Positions 32,967-44,378 of a stretch of 64,000 nucleotides of DNA are shown one piece after another. Where the stretch lies: positions 558,001-622,000 of the forward strand of contig BRXU01000031.1 in NCBI GenBank assembly GCA_030267565.1, written 5' to 3'. The stretch is from Pleodorina starrii. Its lineage: Eukaryota > Chlorophyta > Chlorophyceae > Chlamydomonadales > Volvocaceae. A program made the translations under genes and the position numbers. Each line of letters opens with the position of its first letter. Position 1 is the first letter of the stretch. The notes below the pieces were generated by a model. It was not told the origin of the DNA, ran no database searches, and worked only from the letters and a program-made list of their open reading frames with translations.

Positions 32967-35900
32967 TCAGGCCGCCGGCCGGCATGCCCGGTTCAGCAGC
33001 CCCCGGTGCAGCCGCTCCGCTCCCGCCGGCAAGCCCGCCGCCGCCGGTTGGAACGCCGCAATCTGCTCGCCCGCGCACGCCAGCAGCAACGCGCACACCT
33101 CCCGCGCCGCCCGCGCCTCCGCCGCAGCTCCTGCCTCCCCCTCCGACCACTCCTCCGCCTCTACCTCCCCACCCGCCCCACGCAAACCGGCCACTCCATC
33201 CGCTCCCGCCGCCGTCTCCGCTTCCACTTCCGCCGCACCCCTCCCCTCCTGGCTCGCCCCCGCCGCCGCCCCCGCCGCCGCCGTCCGCAGCAGCACCAGC
33301 AGCAGGTGCCGCCACAGCGCCGCCGCGTGCGCCCCCGCGCGCGGCCACGTGACCCGCACCACCGCGGCCAGCATGCGCAGCGCCGCCAGGCGCGAGGCGG
33401 CGTCGTGCGCGTGCAGCCACTCGAGCAGCATCGGCATGAGTCGGGCGCTGTGACGCAGCGCGGTGAGACCCAGGCAGCCCAGCAGGGCGGAGCAGGCGGG
33501 TATGAAGGCCAGGCGGCGGGGCGGCAGGTGGGCGGTGCGCTCCATCTCGGTCATCAGGTCGGAGGCCAGGCGGTGGTAGCCGGGGGCGCGCGGGTCCTTG
33601 CCCTGGCGTTGTATAGGGGAGGAGAGCGGGAGGAGGGCAGCGGATGCGGTGGGGTGAGGCGCAGAGGCCGACGTCGAGCAGCCGGAGGGGCGGAGCGGGG
33701 CAGAGCACAGCGGAGCAGAGCAAGTCTCCGAGCGAGCTGCCCAACCGGAGTGCGGAGTGCTGAGATCGGGCGTTGGTGGAAGCATTGTTGTGGCCAAGCC
33801 ATGAGAGCGTTACTGCTCCGACCCCCGAGAGCGCAGCGCGCAGCAACGGCAGCAGCAGTTTGAGTGCAGCGCAGTGCAGCGCGCCCACAGGATAACGGTA
33901 CATCCGCTGCCTCAGGTCCCGCTAGCGCTTCCGCCGCGGCCACCGCCGCCCCCCGCCCGCCGCCTCCCGCGCCGCACCTCGATGCGCCGGACGATCGCCA
34001 CCGCCGCCGGGCACGCCAGCGGCCAGACCTGCTCCTGGCACCCCACCACCAGCCGCCGGGCCTGTTCCAGCAGCAGCTCCCGCTGCCACTGCAGGTCTGC
34101 GGGAACATACAGGGGGAGCAAAAGAAGATACCGCAGCGGAGACGGAGACGGGGGAGCAACAGGGGGGACAATCACCAGACGGGGAAGCGGGGAGCGATGC
34201 AAGCATGCAACCCAGGAGGCGCCATGGCAGAGTATCGCGCCACGGCGGAAAAGGGATGGGATGCTCTGAAGGGCTACAACGAGCGGCCCCAGACGGGGTC
34301 TTGCGACGCAGGTGGACCCACCGTCTGAAGACAGATCGGGTCAAGCGCGTCTCGATCAGTAACGCATACGAGCAGCCCCATGTGTACGGCTCGCCCCACA
34401 TGCACATCCGACCCACACCGTGTGGGCGGGTGGGTGGGTCTGTGCGTGCGTCAGCACGCTTGAGAGCCGCTCTGCCACACCAACTGGCAGCGGCTGCAAC
34501 AACCCCACACGCACACTCCCCCACACAGACCCACGCACCCACCCGCACATGCACGCGCGCGCACACGCACACGCACACGCACACATCCGCGACCTCAAAC
34601 ACTCACAAACACACACATACAAACGTACCCGCCGCCATGCACTCCACCGCGGCCGCGTGCAGCGCCGCGACGCCGTACTGCGCCACCCCTGGAGCTGGGT
34701 CATCACAGCAGGCGAGTACGGCAGGCAGCGAGATGCGCAGCGCCGCGCCGGAGAAGGGGTGGCGGCCGCGCATGAGTAGCCAGGCCAGGCGTCGGGCGGC
34801 CAGTGCGCGCGTAAAGGTGTCTGCCTCAGGGGTAGGCGGGGCGGGGCGGGGCGAGGAGGGGCGGGACAGGGCAGGGCGGGGCAGGGCGGCGACGTGTGTA
34901 CCGGACTTGTTAACAGGGGCATTTTGCCATGGGCATTGGGCAATGGGCGTTGGGCATTGGGTGTTAGGTAGAACCAAGGCCTTCCGCGGACGTGTGTCAC
35001 CGTTGACATTGGGAACGAGGCCAAGCCGAGCCCATGGCTGCAAAGCCAAGAAAGACATCTGGGAGCGAACGGCGTCCTCAGCACACATCTGCTGCCGCAA
35101 TCGAGCCACCGAGCGAGAAACAGACAGCGACCGCTTTGTCATCGCAACTGCCACCGCTGCGATACGACTACTCCAGCGCCGCCGCGGCCCCCGCGCAAGT
35201 ACCGTAGCATCGCCGCCATGCGGTCCCTCCTTTGCTTGCCGCACCTGGCCCCGTGTACGGCCGAATGGGCCCCTCCTCAAGGCTCTGAACGTGACGCTGT
35301 ACGACAACTGGCCGAATCCGCCGCCGCAATAGCTCCGGCAGCGTCGCGGCCAGCAAGTCCTGCTCCGAAACCACCTCCGCCGTCATCAGCGCCAGCGACC
35401 CTGAACCCGCCGCCGCCGCCCCTGACGGGCTGCGCAGCGTGCGCGACGGCGGCGGCTGCGGCCGCACCCGCCGGTGCAGCGCCGCCAGCAGCGACTCGGC
35501 GGCGGCGCCGACGGCACCGCCGCCGCCGCCAGCCCACGGCGTGAATACGTCCGTCGGCGGCGGCGGAAGCCCGGGGTCCGCGGCCGCGGCCGCGGCCACG
35601 CCGGCGGCGGCCGCCGCCGCCGGCGGCGGCGACCGCGGCGGCGACCGCGGCGGCGCGTATGTGGCGCACAACAGCACCAGCTCCGGAACCAGGTCCTGCT
35701 GCTGCCGCCGCCATTCGCTGGCCGCCTGCTGCTCTGGGCTGGGGGCGGTGTTGCGGCTGCCGCTGACGTCATCACTGTCGGGCAGCTCCTCGATGACGAC
35801 CTGTGAAGGCGCACGCCAGTGCACTGCATGATTAGCACGAATGCCTTTGGGTTGGATTTTAGGGTTTTGTTTAGGGTTTTAGGGTTTTTAGGGTTTTAGG

Positions 35901-38900
35901 GTTGCATGAATGGCGCAGACAAGCTCCCAGATATCGGTTGTTGTCCCGATGCTCGAGTGCACATCGATGCATTCGGGGAGAAGTGGCGACCCCATATGGC
36001 ATATGATCCCAATCGGTGCGCGTGCGGAAGAGCCTTTTGAAGCCAGTCAGCTTCCGCAACCAGCAATGAGGGCCAGTCAGTTTCCGCAACCGGCGGTGAC
36101 GGTCTGACCTACATTTGGAACACAGGAGCCCCTCTCCCTTGACGGTAATGCCAGGAAAGCGCAGAGGGACCATGCCAGGACGGGACGGACCGCTCCAACG
36201 GATCAGCGACACATTATCCGCATTACCACACCCGCATACTCCGCATCACCACATCCGGAGCGGGCCACATCGCACCTGAGGCCTTCGCCGCCCGCTGGTC
36301 TGCGCCCCCGGAGCGTCCTGTGGATCCTCCGGCTTCCCACCTCCGCCTGCCGTGCCACCGCCTTGCGCACCCGCCTGCGCGTCACCTGAAGCGGCGGCGG
36401 CGGGCGCAGCGTCGCAGACAGTTCGATAAGCATCACCGCAGCGTGGTGAGAAAGACGATCCCCCGGGTTGGGTTGGGCGGCAGGAGCCGGGTTCCTTCAC
36501 CGCCCTGCCCATCTGACGCCCCCACAGCGCACTCTCCCTCGCCTTTATCGCCCCATGTCCGCCCGCGAGGCCTCCTCGCCCCTCCAGCTGCCTACGCTAA
36601 GTACCTCTCCCAGTGGAACTCCTCCAGTAGCCGCGCAACTGCGCAGCGCCACAGATCCACAGCTTGCCCCCATCCGGAAGATCCGCTCTCACCTCCCAGA
36701 CCCACAGCTTCAACGCCATTTTCGCCGCTCGCCTCCCAGCCGCCACCGCCGCCGCCACCGCCGCCGCCACCGCCGTCGTCGTCGTCGTCCCGCTCTTGTG
36801 GAGTGGCCACCAGCAGCGGCGCCGGGAGCGCCATCAGCAGCGTCGTCAGAGCCCGCAGCGCCGCCGCCACGGCCATGCCGTGCTGGCGCGCGGCGGCGGC
36901 GACGGCGGCGTCTGTCGGCAGGGCGGGCGCGCCGCCCACTTCCGAGAACAGGTGCTTGTCCGGGTCCTGTCACGGGCAGCAGCATCGCGCCAAGGCCAAG
37001 GCCACGCTCGGGCACCCACGCCAAGTCCATGCCTCGGCCCCCTTCCGAACGTCTTGGGGTCAGCGCCCCGCGACACGCACCCCGTGTATCTCCCCCCACC
37101 GTGGCCGCGACGCAAACATCACATGAAACACGAAGCCTCGAATGATACCGTGTTGCTGTTGCTGTTGCGACAGTGCTGGCGAACCAAAGAAGAAGAGGAA
37201 GAAGAAGGAGAAGGACAAGACCCCAACCCGGAAAAAAGAATTGGAATGTCGTGTTGCTGTTGGCACAACGCAATGCTCCCAGCCCCACCCCCGGGCCCCA
37301 CCTGAACTAGCGCAGCAACCCGAGACATCAGCCGAGCCACGCGCAAGGCAACGGCCAGCTGCGAAACCGTGTCAGTGGCCGCCGCCGTGTCGGCCGCCGG
37401 CACCCGCGGCGCCGTCGCCAACGCGCCCCCAGCGGCGGCGGCGGCGCCGCCGCCGCCTGCGCCTACGACGCTGCAGCGTAGCCCGCCCGCCGCGCCCAGC
37501 GCCACTGCGGCTGCCGCCGCCAGCAGCCCCGCTCTGCTCGTCGCCATCCGCCCGCCGGGGGCCGTGTGCGGGTGGCGCTTCTCCGCCTCCTCCTCGTCGG
37601 CCGCCGCCTCGCCTGGCGCAGTGAGGGCCAGGGGCGCGCGCTCCGCGCGGCTTACCAGGTCCTGTTCGTCCGTTGGGCGGCGGGCAGCAGACCAGAATAG
37701 AACAGGACAGGACACACCGTCAAGCACACGCGCCACGCAGCAAGTCACCCACACCACGAGGTCACTGCCTCCGGTCTGTGGCGGAAAGGCGCAGCTGTTC
37801 CCAATTACACGCGCTATGCGGCAGCAGCAGACTGACCCGGGGGACCGGACCAGAGCATCCATCGCGGGAGACCCAATAGCACGACCCAATGCCAGCAGTC
37901 GCTGACCGACGCATGTAAGAAGATGATGCCGCCAGCTCACCTCCAAGGCCTCCAGGCATTTCGCGGGGCTCAGGAGACAGCTCAGGCTGCAGCAGGCAGC
38001 TTGCGCCGCTGCCGCCAGCGAAGCCGCGTCCCTCACCATCACGCCACCACCATCACCGCATGCCGCAGCGGCAGCGGCGGCTGCGTCACCCGTCCCCCCG
38101 CCTCCAGCCGCCGCACCCGGCGAGCCCTCAGCAGCGGCAGCGGCGGCTGCGACGCAGTCGCCAAACGCCAGCCTCTGACAGCTCAGCTGCAGCAGTCCGC
38201 AAGCGCCCGCCGCCGCCACGCGGTGCTCGCCACCGGCTTCAGCCTCAGGCCCTGACGCCGGCAGAAGCTTCGGCTCGACAAGCCGCGCGCCGTGGCGCGC
38301 GGCGTCACTCACACACGCCGCCAGCGCCGCCAGCAGCTCATCCAGTGAACCGCCGCTGCCAAACACAAACACAATCTCGTCCGCGGACTGACCGCCGCTG
38401 CCGGCGGAGGCGGCGGCGGAGGCGGCCGCTGTTGCCTCCAGCTCCGCCGCGCCGGCTAGGGCCCGGCAGAGCGCCACGGCGTCGGCAGCGGCGGCGCCGA
38501 GCAAGGGCCCGTCCGGCTCGCCTGCGACGGCGCGAAGCCGCTCGGCGAGGTGCCGTACCACCGCCCGCCAGCCGGGCTGGGAGCCGTGCTGCCGCGCAAA
38601 GTGCACTGCGGCGCTCCATACCTGTACGGCACGGTGGAGGAAGAGAAACGGAGCATGGAGGAAGAGGAACGGACCGGGTTGGTTGGTTGTGAAGGGAGAG
38701 GAGGGGAGCCGTGGCAGTATGCCGCGAGCCGGCCTTTTCTGACCCGAGGAACGGCCAGGGCAATTCCTCTGACAGCCCCAGCGAAAGACAAGGCTGAGCT
38801 AGGAGCGTATATGCTATGCGTGTGGTGTTCCAACCCGACATGCATTCGCCACATCGCTGTTCATTACAATTTACGAAACTCAACAGCATCTCAACAATGG

Positions 38901-40299
38901 AGGAAACTGCAGCTACCAGCTATCAGGAGGGAGCCGTAGGTCCATCCATGCGTCATGCCTCATGCCTCTCCTCCCGCATGGTTGCCCCCGTCGTCGCCAC
39001 TCGCCTCGTCCTCCCTGCCCCGCCCCGCCGCCAGCAGCACTCCCTCCGCCAGCTGCCGCCACTCGCGCTCGCCGCATTGCTCCCGACACAGCGCCAGCAG
39101 GGCAGCCGTCGCGCGCAACGCCGCCGCCACGACTCGCGGGTCGGTGTCCTTCGCAGCCATGCCGCACGCCAGCTCGCGACACACGGTCCACGCGCTCACG
39201 CCGCCAACTGCCGCCAGCGCCGGCGCCGTCGCCGCTGCATCTGCAACTGCGGGCATCGCCGTGCACAGCTCAGCATCGCCGCCGGCGGCAGACTCCATGA
39301 CCGCCGCCTCCGCCTCCGCGACCGCCACACCCACCGCCGCCGCGGCGTCTGCTCGGGACGCCGCCGCAGCCGCTTCCTGCGACTTCCCAGCACCGTTGGC
39401 GTCACCGGCGGCGTCGCCGTCGCTGGCAGCACCCCCCTCGCTGGGCTCTGTGGGGGCTGTGGCGTTGGGCGGCGCGGAGTTCAGCGCTAAGAAGGCCTCC
39501 TGCAGGAGCTGTACGGCAGCAATCCGTACTTCCGGCGAGGGCGACCTCAGGCCCGGAATGCCCTGCGGAGGGAGCGCCAGGCGCATCGGAATACGACGCG
39601 GATCGTCAGATAATGAATGTCAACATGGCCATGGAAGCAGTCTCCACGATGCGAACGTCATTTTCATCAACCCAACGAAGCAACACGTGTTTACCAGTGC
39701 GGCGCGCGAGCGAGCTGGTTGTTGGCAGTTGCACGCTCATCCGGCCATGGTATGGGGATATGCCCCCCGCGTGGCTCGAGACAATTGTGGTGTGCACCAG
39801 TCGCGCAACCTTCGGCGCCTACCTTTAGGCACGACCACAGCGGCAGCAGCGACAGCCCCGCGGCTGGTGCACAGCCGGCGGCGCGCAGCGCCTGCGCCAC
39901 GCGCTTTTGCACGCCCAGCCAGGCGCACTGCCACTCGGCGCGCGCGGAGAGGTACTGGCAGCAGGCCGACCCGCCAGATCCGAGCGCGTGCTTGGCCGCC
40001 CACGCCAGGGCCCCATGCACCGCCGCGACGCGCTCCTCCTGCGGGCAACGGCTGCGGGCACAGCCTTCAGCAGTTGCCCGCAGACCTGGCGTCAGCTGTG
40101 GCGTCGCGGCGTCGCCAGCCAAGGGCGTGGCTCCTGAGAGGCTTTCCGTGTCCTGCAGCAGCAGGCTGGCAGCGATGTCCGCCTGGCGGAGCCGGAGTTC
40201 CAGGGCGTCGCCATGGACTTCCCGGCCGCTCAAGGCGTGCACGATGTCGGGCCAGACACGCCGCTGTGCTTCAGCAGTGCAGTCGTCATGATCCGCCAT
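32967..40299 (-). CDS. TTI2: TTI2-like HEAT-repeat protein (Triple-T complex)
   Basis: TTI2 works with TELO2 and TTI1 as a cochaperone for folding PIKK kinases such as TOR, ATM and ATR. Exons: 40299-39823, about 39566-39000 (donor uncertain), 38621-37941, 37661-37302, 36966-36693, 36385-36276, 35800-35245, 34820-34629, 34096-33978 and 33602-32967; all junctions from the third exon on keep phase. About 1,300 residues, well above the roughly 500 of animal TTI2 because of Ala/Gly/Pro-rich insertions. The C-terminal HEAT-like helices carry the family pattern: LQWQRELLLEQARRLVVG, CQEQVWPLACPAAVAIV, DLMTEMERTAHLPPRRLAF, TALRHSARLMPMLLEWLHA and LAAVVRVTWPRAG. The start is the ATG giving MADHDDCTAEAQRRVWPD. 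The assignment rests on remembered family pattern, and the N-terminal half is less certain. Intron 6 carries telomere-type repeats. Confidence 0.62.
34545..34625. repeat. CA-rich microsatellite in an intron
   Basis: Alternating ACAC/GCAC sequence in intron 8 of the TTI2-like gene, close to the donor at 34629. Confidence 0.8.
34921..34972. repeat. GGGCATT-type heptamer repeat
   Basis: Imperfect units GGGCATT, GGGCAAT, GGGCGTT and GGGTGTT in tandem, within intron 7 of the TTI2-like gene. Confidence 0.7.
35855..35906 (+). repeat. Interstitial telomere-type repeat (TTTTAGGG)
   Basis: About six units of TTTTAGGG or TTTAGGG with one- or two-base length variation, ending in TTAGGGTT. They sit wholly inside intron 6 of the TTI2-like gene. 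TTTTAGGG is the telomere unit of Chlamydomonas-type algae. Unique gene sequence continues on both sides, so this is not a chromosome end. Confidence 0.88.
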
Positions 40300-41257
40300 G
40301 ATCCCGGCCCCAGTTCCGCTCAAGTCACTACGAAGAATGGCGCCTTCCAGCATGCAGACCGGCACACGGCCACCTCGTGCATAAATGCAACAGTACGACC
40401 AGAACTGCTTTGCACATGTGCTTAATGGTACGAAGCCATATGTTTGAGAGGTCTCGGCCAGCAATCTGCTTTCGGCGTCACAATAAAGCGCAACATCCTG
40501 CTAATTAAGCGTTGCAATTCTTAAGAGCTTAATTTCTTACGATGTGTGGATGCTGAAAGGTGACAAAGGCGGCGCCAGGAAGAAATCGGTCCCGTTCCAG
40601 GTTACCAGAATAACCGCCTCAAGGGTAGGGGCTCAGGGTCTGGCAAAAGCTTTAGGCTTCCCGCACAAGCATGGACATGCTAAGCAGAATCTTTGCACCC
40701 AGCGGTAAAACACATAATTTGCGACGATGCATACGCCAGTAGCCCAGGCAAGAAGCTTCGGAGCCATGCCCCCTGCGCACTTTTCCATCCAAGGCAAATT
40801 GTGAAATTGGGTTCAATTGACGACGTAAAGGTTACGCGAGAATCAAATTATGTGAGTGATTCGCAATGCAGGGTTATCTGGCAGGCCAGCGTCATCACAA
40901 ACGCGAAACAATGTTCGAAGGCGGTTCAAGGCAAAGGACAGACGTCCCATGAAACCCATACTGCATCCAAAATAGTGCGCGTTCTGAAAATCTCCTGAAG
41001 ACAACCGCAGAAGGCTGAATCGTCCCGGCTGGCTAGGCATCTGGTTCGCGTACCCGATTGTACGATGAGCTGAGCTGGACACGGTTTGACGCATCCTTGC
41101 GCCAGAGAGGCCACAGTCCGCGGTCATAATCCCGCGGTCCAAAGACTTATAATATTGGTATCACAAATCGAAATTGCTTCGACAGCGACATAGGCTGGAA
41201 CATCTACAACACAAGTCAAATCGTTTCACAACAAACAAGACAACAAGCTCGCTCATT
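40300..41257. promoter_or_regulatory. Divergent promoter region between TTI2-like and kinase genes
   Basis: About 960 bp between the first Met codons of two divergent genes. AT-rich patches occur near 40475-40550 and 41140-41170. No coding exon was recognised; short frames such as 40693-40998 lack coding character. Confidence 0.5.
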
Positions 41258-43143
41258 ATGGCTCACTGCGGCCTCCGACTTCAATTACGCACGTCGTCGG
41301 CGTCTTCACACGCTGCATGGGCTGTGCCCCCGTTGCAGCATGGGCACCCAAGCTCACGAGGAGCTCATTGCCCACCGCTCCATGCGGCTGCCTCAGCGAG
41401 CTTTTCACCGACCTTCGGCCCATCTTCCGGAGTTTCGTCCCTGCTTTCACCAGCATCGTCCACGCCAATGGTGTCGTTTGCTAGCCGTTACGCGCTGGGC
41501 GACCCGCTCGGACAGGTGAGGAACATCCGGCGCCTGCACTCCAGTAGTGTTTTTGTTTTGATTTGGATAACAATCAATTTAATTGGGTGTGCACTTTGTT
41601 GGCGTGCTGTCCCAATTTTCATGACAGGGTGCGATGGGCACGGTCGTCGCGGCGATAGACCGCGTAACAGGCCAGGAAGTGGCCGTGAAGGTCGTTGCTA
41701 AACAACGTAATGCGGGGCGTCATCAGCGGTCGGCGCTGCACCGTGAGGTAGGGACTAGGTTATTGGCGTTAGCTCCATCGCAACTCCCGCGCTTCTGGTC
41801 ACCGCAACGGGTCTGTCTACCGAGCCACTCCATAAAAAATATTTTCATGGGCATAATTGGATTGATTGCTTCGCAGGCGGGCCTGTGGAAGAGGGCGTGC
41901 GCGGCGAGCAGGCAGGCGGGTCGCTTCATGTCCATCGAGGAGGACGCCACCAACTATTACATCGTCTCGGAGAAATGCCACGGTGGCAGCCTGCAGCAAA
42001 TGCTGAACGATCGCGGTGCTTTGTCCGAGGCCGAGCTTTCGCAGGTCGCCTGGTAAGCGTGCGTTGGAAGAGCCCTAGTGTGCGCCGTCACTCGCCTTGC
42101 CACTCCACCTTGTGAAACGCTCCGCCCAAACTGGCCTGGAACTCAAGGCATGCCCAGCAGCGTTTAAAATCTTACGCGCTTGCCATTCATTGCAGACGCC
42201 CGATTGCACTGCACACGACAAATCGTCGCCACGAACGGAGCGTTTCTGTGCAGTGCACCACACTCATCCTCTGCTGATTCCTCAGCACAGCCCCGTCGTC
42301 CTGACTCGCCCCTCCATGTCACACACCGTCACCCGCCCGCCCCCAGGTGCATCCTTGCCTTCCTGACGGACATGCACAGCAACTCGATCTACTACGGCGA
42401 TCTGAAGCCGGGGAACGTGATCCTGAAGGACGTCTACCCCTGTTCCAGCTCGGGGCCCGGCTGTCTCAACGTGCGCGTCATCGACTTCGGCTGCTCGCAG
42501 ATTGTGGCACCCGGCAGCCCCCTCCGCGCCCTCAGCGGCTCGCCCCTGTTCCTGGCGCCCGAGATCATCAAGGGCTCCTACGGCCTGCCAGCGGACATGT
42601 GAGTACCGTAGGAGTACCAAAAAAAACCCGCTTCGTTGCCGCCTCACCACCCGTTTGGCGTCGCCTGCTGCGTTGCCGTCGAGTCGGGCTCGGTGTCCTT
42701 GAACAAGCAAGGTCCATCTATGCCCGTATTCCTCGCCATTTTTTCCCGCATGCATCCACACCCATACTCACACACCCCCTCTGGTTCCCCTTCCTCCGTT
42801 GGCCCCCGCTCCCCGCTCCCTCGCCTCTCTCGCTCTCGCTCACCTTCCTTCCTTCAGGTGGGCCTTCGGCGTGACGCTCTACCTGCTTATCTGCAACCGA
42901 CTGCCCTTTTGGCTGGAGCCAGTCGACCAGCTGGAGCACTTCCTGGACCAGCAGTCGATAGACACGGCCATCCAGTACAGCCCTGTGCTGTTCGCCAGCA
43001 CGCACTGGCGTGGCGTAAGCGAGGACCTCAAGGACCTCATCTGTTGTCTGCTGGAGAAGGACCCCGCGAGGCGCCTCACGGCTGAGGCGGCCATGCAGCA
43101 CCCCTGGTTTGCAAACGCCAAGGAGATGTGCCGCTTGTCATGA
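41258..43143 (+). CDS. Serine/threonine protein kinase with atypical catalytic loop
   Basis: Five exons in perfect phase (41258-41515, 41628-41747, 41877-42052, 42347-42598, 42858-43143) give 363 residues. Domain order: a Ser/Ala/Pro-rich N-terminus of about 75 residues, possibly an organelle-targeting peptide; glycine loop LGQGAMGTVV; VAIK-type lysine in EVAVKVV; hinge region YYIVSEKCHGGSL; catalytic loop YYGDLKPGNVIL; DFG in VIDFGCSQ; APE in FLAPEIIKGSYG; DMWAFGVTLYLL; and the closing helices with ARRLTAEAAMQHPWF. The C-lobe looks CAMK/CDPK-like, but no EF-hands follow. The His and Arg of HRD are replaced by Tyr and Gly, while the catalytic Asp, Lys and Asn remain. The region between beta3 and the hinge is short. 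Activity is plausible; substrate unknown. The poly(A) signal TGTAA lies at 43338. Confidence 0.85.
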
Positions 43144-43337
43144 AGGGAAGGGGCGGCTGGGGCTGGGGGCGGGAATCGCCAGCAGCTGGGAGCTCGAGGA
43201 GGAGGCGGCAGGCAGGACGGGGCGCGGCGCATGTCGAGTGTGGCCGCTACTGGCGGAGGATGGGGATGGAGGTAAGATGTGTGGACAGCGATCAAGAGCC
43301 GCTCCCGGTGAGCGCCTCATGCGATTTAGCAACGCGG

Positions 43338-43342
43338 TGTAA
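43338..43342 (+). terminator. TGTAA polyadenylation signal (kinase gene)
   Basis: Exact TGTAA 195 bp after the kinase stop codon. Confidence 0.5.
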
Positions 43343-44294
43343 TGCTGTCACCGCGCATGCCACCGTCATGTCTTCTGTCTGTTAGGAGATAGCGGCGGCG
43401 GCATTTCCGGTGCAGCCGCAGTGGCAGAAGTGGCGGTGGAAGTGATTTGGGTATTCCTTCATTCGTCGGATGGTGTGGAAAGGGCTGGCTGGCTTGGCTG
43501 CTTTGGGATTGGAAGCGCAGGTGCGCGGGTGGGTGCTGGCCACTGCTGCTGCGCGGCGCGCACAGCGGAGGCGGGCCGAGGGGCTTGGCTTGGTGGGACT
43601 GGAGGCAGCGCGGTGATATAGGTCGTGTGGGAAGGGGGAGGTATTGGCTGGACTGGCGCTGGAAGCTGGAAGGGGCGATTACGGTTTAATTTCAGTGCTG
43701 GGTTCCTTTGCGCCAGGGGGGCGGCGAGGGCCCTCCCGCGGGCGCTGCTGTGGCGCAGCGTCGATGCGGATGTGGGCGTCCATGATGTGGGGAGAGCAAC
43801 TCCGGACGGGCTGCGGGGAACGCAACCCGTGGGTACGGGTTCTGGTTCCACCTTTTGGTGGTCTGGTCCCTTAGGGCATGGTTTGGTTGCGGTTCGAGCA
43901 GGTGGGCGGCTGCGGATTGTGTGTGTGCGGTTTGTTGACCCAACCGAAGAGGTAACGGCATGGACTAGCAGACAGATAAAGCGACGTGCACGTGTTAGGG
44001 CTCAGGAAGGCAGGGCGAGGCCCTCGAGCATTTGGAGATTGGCGTGCATGCGTGCTGTATGCGGAGTTGTGCAATCGTTCTTATATTAGGGCACCTCAAA
44101 GCATGCGCGTCTCATCTCTGTCTTGGCTTCGGTGGGAAGATGCGTTGGGCCGCTCGCAATGGAAACGGGCGGCGCCGGGCGGCATGGCTATGGCCGGCTT
44201 GAAGGCTGGGCCATGCCACGCCAGCCGCTCCGCTCCCGACCAACGATTTGTACGGACCTCTGGGTAGTGAGGTTGTGTGTCAGCAATCGGTCAG

Positions 44295-44378
44295 GCGTTA
44301 GTGGAGAAGAAAGAGGAGGTGTGTTGTGGAGAAAAAAGAGGAGGTGTGTTGTGGAGTAGCAAGAGGAGGTGTGTTGAC
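44295..44378. repeat. AGAGGAGGTGTGTTG tandem repeat
   Basis: Three copies of a unit of roughly 27 bp containing AGAGGAGGTGTGTTG, separated by short variable AAAA or TAGC stretches. Confidence 0.85.

Noticed and set aside
32758..33903. 381-codon minus-strand frame ending beyond the TTI2-like stop
   Set aside because: Out of frame with the phase-consistent last exon of the TTI2-like gene; Gly/Arg-rich shadow.
35855..35906. True chromosome end (telomere)
   Set aside because: The repeat is only about 50 bp, and exons of one gene continue on both sides, so it is interstitial.
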